Translations under genes and position numbers: made by a program | Notes under the pieces: model-generated | Told to the model about the DNA's origin: nothing | Database searches by the model: none | Seen by the model: the letters and a program-made list of their open reading frames with translations, nothing else | In this document: in pieces, positions 58,529 to 64,000 of the stretch | Numbering within the stretch: the stretch's first letter is position 1 | How the letters are laid out: the number at the start of each line of letters is the position of its first letter | Origin: Glandiceps talaboti | Lineage: Eukaryota; Hemichordata; Enteropneusta; Spengelidae | Direction: 5' to 3' | Assembly (NCBI RefSeq): GCF_964340395.1 | Contig: NC_135560.1 | Location: 21,927,675 to 21,991,674, forward strand | DNA length: 64,000 nt

Positions 58529-58635
58529 TGATCCATTGATTTGTACAAGTTAGGGTTAAAGAAAGGTCAATACCATCACTATTTCTATTGGTATTTTGTA
58601 TTTATAATATGTTCTTCCATTTCTTTGTAACACGA
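58529..58635 (+). repeat. Direct duplication, copy 1 (partner at 59173-59282)
   Basis: About 107 bp beginning CATTGATCCATTGATTTGTA and ending CTTTGTAACACGA match 59173-59282 with only one or two differences seen. The copies are about 645 bp apart in the same orientation. Confidence 0.9.
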
Positions 58636-58796
58636 AACTGATATTTTCCATAACTGTCATAGTTAGCCTGGAGATTGTTATGGATATGTAGAAACAGAGG
58701 CAAGGGTTAGTGTACTCATTAAGTAACGATATCACTTGAGTACGTCCTTACTTTGATACATAGATGCACACATGCATGCATCCACCCATCAATCCA

Positions 58797-58839
58797 TCCA
58801 TCCATCCATCCATCCATCCATCCATCCATCCATCCATCC

Positions 58840-58908
<69 letters not shown>

Positions 58909-58913
58909 GGCAT
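58797..58913. repeat. (ATCC)n to (AGAC)n compound microsatellite
   Basis: About 45 bp of ATCC switch directly to about 70 bp of AGAC and end in GCATGCATGCC. Confidence 0.96.
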
Positions 58914-59053
58914 GCATGCCTGTATTGATTTTACTTTCAATTTTCTCTTTTAACCACATCGTCATGGTTACACAACTTGAAGCAGATGACGTGTGATCGC
59001 ATTTGGCAGGCAGAGATTTGTATCATTCATACGATAATACACTAGGTACCTGA

Positions 59054-59318
<265 letters not shown>

Positions 59319-60339
59319 ACTTTATTGCTACATGTCGGATAGTTATATGATATAGTTATTTCATATAGTCGCACTGTTTTAAGGTTTGAGCCATACTTGA
59401 CACTCATTCAAAGATATATACATGAAATAGAATTTTAATACGTAAAATAACAGTTAGCTATTCCGGGATTGATGGGCTTGATCATTGCTAGATTCATGTA
59501 ATTCAAGTTATATTTGACATTAATTCTATTCATGAAATGACACTAATTATAGTAAGTCTAGCAAGTATTGTAGATCACCTGCACACATGTACTATTGCAC
59601 ATTTTATATATACCATTAGGTACCTGACGTTATCAAAACCGCAATATACGTGATATTCATATTGTAAGTTGTATTCATTCTACACTCTCACGAGACACAA
59701 TCCACACATTTTCCACTCTCAACACGTGTTCTGATGTCACCACAATGAAGCCAATTATAACTACATTTTTTTCCGATGTGAGTATTTTATCTTTGAGTGA
59801 AGGGTTACAGTCAGCTTTTGAATTATGCTCCTCTATAGGACCGTGGATATGTTATTTCACGACAGGTGGTATTTACAACGATTTCCATTGCCAGAAAGAC
59901 GTGGTGACGATCATAATGCCATGGCATACGTTATATAATTCAAACTACTATGATTTTCAAACAAATTAGTCCCGAGGTGCATTCTTCCTTGTAGCTATGG
60001 TTACGCAGCTATTTGCCTTTCGGTAGGAAAAAAATGACGCTTTGCTTGTGCAAATGATTCCAAACCGTTTGTACAGTGTTAACATTTGATGAATATACCC
60101 AAGTGACTAATATACTTTCGAGATTCGAGATTCATTTAGGGGTGGGGTTCTAGTATAGTAAGATGTTAACATGTGTACGTGTTCAAATGTACCATGCCAT
60201 TGTCCTGACTAACAAAAACATGGAAATGAGGACAAATCAAATGAAATGAGCCGGTATGATGTGTATAAAGTAATTCTAGAACAAAAATATAAGAAATAAA
60301 CAGCCGCATGCTTACATATGCACTGGTGCATTAAATGCA

Positions 60340-60765
60340 TTGGTGGTGGTGATTGTGGTGGTGATTATGGTGTTGGTGGTGGAGATAGTGGTGGTGGTGG
60401 TGATGATGATGGTGGTGGTGGTGGTGATGGTGGTGATGATGATGATGCGGGTGGTGGTGGTGGTGGTGGTGGTGATGATGATGGTGGTGGTGGTGGTGGT
60501 GGTGGTGGTGGTGGTGGTGGTGGTGATGATGCTGCTGGTGATGGTGGTGGTGGTGGTGGCGATGGTGGTAGTGGTGATGATGCTGGTGGTGGTGCTGGTG
60601 GTGGAGGTGGTGAGGGTGCTGGTGGTGATGGTGGTGATGCTGGCGGTGGTGATGGTGGTGGTGATGGTGGTGTTGATGGTGATGGTGGTGATACTGGTGG
60701 TGGTGGTGGTGATGCTGCTGGTGGTGGTAGTGGTGGCGGTGGTGGTGGTGGTGGTGGTGGTAGTG
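60340..60765. repeat. (GGT)n trinucleotide array with GAT and GCT variants
   Basis: About 425 bp of GGT with GAT, GCT, GAG and GTT interruptions. The long frames it makes (poly Gly/Asp, poly Val/Met, poly Thr, poly Pro/Ser) occur on both strands and arise from the repeat. Confidence 0.96.
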
Positions 60766-61213
60766 GTTGCGAACAAATATACTTTTGTAAACAAGACATT
60801 CATGTGGAAAAGATGGATGGCATCTCAGACCTGTATAGAAAATATTGATCTGAGATGAAATGTAGCCTGTCTAAAATAGTTCTTCACTTATCTCTGTTAC
60901 ACAAAGTATTAGCCAGCTTGAAGACTAATAACTTCGACTAAAGGGATACAAATTAGACAGAATATGAGAATCAGTGTCCGACAATTTATATGAGTCAAAT
61001 GCTTTCAAAACATACCGTTTTTTCGTGTTTCTCCTTAAATCGGGGAGGGGGGGGGTAATGTTGTTATTTCAAACGTTGAGGTAAAAGAGAGTTTCGACAA
61101 AATTCGTTTCCATTGTGTTGCAAAGATGTGTTTATGAATCACCCCACCCCCCCCCCCCCATGCAAAAATGCGATGACATTGCTGTTTTCATTAAAAGAAG
61201 TCGGGAATATGAT

Positions 61214-61567
61214 TTAAAGTGGCCATATGGATGAGGATTGGGTATTTATAGTGGAATTTTAATTTATAAAACAATTTTATCATGGCTTCCTACTTGGAAA
61301 ATCAATGTGAAACAACATATGCCAAGTCTTTGTATGTAACTCAATACTTTGCAAAAAGCTAAAACATACATAAAACGTTTGTTATTGTACGTACAGTAAC
61401 AAAGATTTTACACGTTTATTAAGCTTTTGCAATTTATTGAGTTACAAACAAGGATTTGGCATATGTTCTTTCACATTGATTTTCCAAGTAGGAAGCCATG
61501 ATAAAATTGTTTTATGAATTAAAATTCCAAAATAAATATCAAATCCTCATCGATATGGCCACTTTAA
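61214..61567. mobile_element. Palindromic TTAA MITE, copy 3
   Basis: Bounded by TTAA on both sides (61214-61217 and 61564-61567). It starts AAGTGGCCATATGGATGAGG after the TTAA and ends in the near complement. The centre is GTTATTGTACGTACAGTAAC. Its 354 bp match copy 1 closely, making this one of the two best-preserved copies. Confidence 0.9.
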
Positions 61568-62697
61568 TAGTATGCTTCTTGAGAAACGGCTTTAAAAGAG
61601 AGTATTAAAACGGATTTGTGGATCGCTTTGTGGAACAGTTATTTACCACATGTTATGTTTTTATTGAGCGTCGACTGCTGTCCTTTGTCGCACCGAGTCT
61701 TGCCAACTGAACAATTCAAGTCTGAGACAGGGCCGCCTCTTTACGTTATTTGTCGTTATGATCGAGCATTTATTGCAATTGAATGATGGTTAGTGTCGTT
61801 AGGAATCGGGGTTCATACATCTAGGGAGCACATCTATTTTACTACCGTCATATTTACGTCAACTAGCCGTATCATTCTAAAACGGTAACACTGCAATACA
61901 CAGTGTCATCACTCATACTGGCGATACGGTACCGTACTTCATCTAAACAATATGTGATATGCATTCAAATAACAGTTATTGTGTCTCGATATTATATAAA
62001 CAAAAAGATAGAATACCAAAGACAAATTGATCGTTAGAAAGTGGAGTTGTTTACACAAATATATCGATGTCAATATTTGTTCATTTCTCTTGTTGCATGG
62101 CAACATAACCCCTTATATAAACAACATATACTTGCTTGGGAATTTATGAGTATTCGCAAATGTATTGGAACGTTTTACAGTAAATGGATTGGGAGCTGAG
62201 ACAGGCTGTGTTTAAGTAGCACTGTGTTTGGTTCAACATGATTGCACCGATGGAAACCATGCCCTAACCGTTCTGTGCAATCAACCTGGCTAATTTTGAC
62301 GAGATGTAATTAAGCTTGGCCTTCATTAACTTTGTTCAATCCAATTAAAATGATGATCAGATAATTAATGAAATGTTTTTTACTCTGGATAAGTCAAGTA
62401 ATACACGTGGTGACGAAATCATCTGCATAAAAAGACTCATTTTAAGCGATATAACATAGTTATAAAATTGTCAAGACTCTCGTCTCCGAAAAGTACCACA
62501 AATGAGTGCTATATCAGGTTGACACAGGTATATTTGTTGGTAATATAATTATTAAGTTGAGGTGTAATAACACAGGAGAGGCTTTTATATAGATGATATT
62601 GAAAAATACGATTATCAGTGTGTGAATACATGACATGCTGTAATGGTGATTTGGAAAATAGAATGACTTCTGATGATAACGGCAAAATTGCAACGCT
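61568..62697. other. Gene-less stretch
   Basis: Nothing recognised on either strand. Two homopolymer G or C runs lie just upstream, near 61048 and 61150. Confidence 0.4.
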
Positions 62698-62730
62698 GTT
62701 TGTTTGTTTGTTTGTTTGTTTGTTTGTTTG
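62698..62730. repeat. (TTTG)n microsatellite
   Basis: About eight TTTG units. Confidence 0.95.
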
Positions 62731-62784
62731 CCATTCCATGTTAAGCGAAATAAACTAAAAGTTAGCACTATGTATCGATATATA

Positions 62785-63009
62785 AATTGCAAAAGATTGA
62801 TATAATAAATGTGTAAAATATTTCTTGTACGTGCAATAACAAACATTTTACACATTTCTTTTAACTTTTTGGAATCTAATGAGCTACAAACACAGACTTG
62901 GTCTCTGTTGTTTCACACTGATTTTTCAAGTAGGAAGCCAGGATAGCATTGCTGTATGAATTAAAAATCAAAAATCAATACCTAATCCTCATCCATGTGG
63001 CCACTTTAA
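62785..63009. mobile_element. Palindromic TTAA MITE, copy 4, right half only
   Basis: Matches the centre and right half of the 21628 and 61214 copies: TACGTGCAATAAC, GAGCTACAAACACAGACTTG, CAAGTAGGAAGCCA, CCTAATCCTCATCCATGTGG and GGCCACT-TTAA. The left arm is missing; sequence to the left of 62785 is unrelated. Confidence 0.88.
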
Positions 63010-63587
63010 GGTGTTTCATAATTGACGATTCAAATGAATAACTGTACCGTTACAGTGCAGCTGACTATTTCGACTTGCTCCTGATACACCTCCATTTACA
63101 CGAGTGATTGTATAGGGTTTATGATGTATATTTCTGGATCTTATACAACAAGCTTCAACAATATTTTCGGTCTGTCAACCCTTAGAAAAATGGATTTGCC
63201 CGTATACCCGTTTCGATTATGCTAATTTTGATATGCATCTGGTATTAGATAGTTGTCAGACACGGAAACATAGGTGAGACAGTACGTTTTAGACATTTAG
63301 AGTCACGTGTACGCTTAATCAGCATTATTCACCAGATTTGTGATTTAAGCAATATACATCCAGACTGTATCGACTGGTTTGCAGGTTAACTACTAGTCAA
63401 ACACTATTTGAGTATTGGAGGTCCATCAAGTGCACATATATTCATCGCAATGTTTTATAAGCAAACGTCGACCGTTTCTCATCTGTATATCCAGCTGTTG
63501 CTCGGTGTGTCTCTTCTGGCGTTTGTCAATGCTATACAAAGGTGAGCTGGCTATAGTTGAAATTATGGTGGCACACAAACTCTTAAA
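63010..63587. other. Gene-less stretch
   Basis: Nothing recognised. Confidence 0.4.
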
Positions 63588-63833
63588 CATACGTACACAC
63601 ATATACATACACACATACACACATACATACATACATACATACATACATACATACATACACACATACACACATACACACATACACACATACACACACACAT
63701 ACATACATACATACATACATACATACATACATACATACATACATACATACATACATACATACATACATACATACATACATACATACATACATACATACAG
63801 ACATACACACATACATATACACACACGCACGCA

Positions 63834-63877
<44 letters not shown>
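63588..63877. repeat. (ACAT)n/(AC)n microsatellite
   Basis: About 290 bp of ACAT with ACAC interruptions, ending in a pure AC run after GCACGCACGCGC. Open frames on both strands are repeat products. Confidence 0.97.
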
Positions 63878-63878
<1 letters not shown>

Positions 63879-64000
63879 TGGGGCACTTTTACAAATCGGC
63901 TTTCGGGGGAGGGCCATATTTTAGAAAATGAGATTGGGGGATGGTCACATTTGACTTCAAGTACCTCTTTGATCAAACATTAATCAGTCTGGAAGGGTGA

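Noticed and set aside
60312-60858. Open frames of 144-176 codons on both strands (poly Gly, Val, Thr, Pro)
   Set aside because: Product of the GGT trinucleotide array; simultaneous openness in many frames argues against coding.

Overview
This window is nuclear DNA from an animal. Genes are split by many GT-AG introns of about 0.4 to 2.7 kb, intergenic DNA is long and AT-rich, microsatellites are abundant, and several families of short non-autonomous transposons are present. The four recognisable proteins are ordinary bilaterian housekeeping or membrane proteins and are well diverged from the vertebrate versions. A marine invertebrate is the likeliest source, but the sequence alone does not fix the phylum.

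Layout. Positions 1-4.7 kb on + carry the last eight coding exons of a SID1-family transmembrane gene (SIDT1/SIDT2-like); its 5' part lies outside the window. Positions 7.8-8.1 kb on - hold a small unrecognised 98-residue protein with an internally repeated motif. Positions 8.2-26 kb hold no recognisable gene, only microsatellites, tandem duplications, foldback elements and a 39-bp minisatellite that keeps one frame open for about 950 bases. Positions 26.5-32.8 kb on - are a complete AK6 gene (adenylate kinase 6, 181 residues, four exons). It sits head to head, across 370 bp containing an ETS-type site, with a complete PARP16 gene on + (33.2-40.5 kb, six exons, 325 residues). Positions 43.7-47.1 kb on - are a complete ARMC6 gene (five coding exons, 470 residues), convergent with PARP16. 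From 47.2 kb to the end there is no recognisable host gene, only two relics of non-LTR retrotransposons, microsatellites, hairpins and two copies of a palindromic TTAA-flanked element.

The genes do not form a pathway: RNA or lipid handling at membranes (SIDT), nucleotide phosphorylation and ribosome maturation (AK6), ER-membrane mono-ADP-ribosylation (PARP16) and an ARM-repeat adaptor (ARMC6). The only evident shared regulation is the AK6/PARP16 divergent promoter.

The less ordinary content is structural. PARP16 intron 5 holds a TIR transposon with a decayed SWIM-type gene that was hit twice by one foldback MITE making 9-bp target duplications. A palindromic TTAA MITE family has four copies in the window. 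Short tandem duplications copied pieces of real genes: the AK6 exon-3 acceptor and the ARMC6 stop-codon region. A 57-bp minisatellite shows higher-order block duplication. I found no CRISPR array, operon, phage or other prokaryotic system, and nothing here is demonstrably a new biological system. All calls come from reading the sequence; no database search was run.
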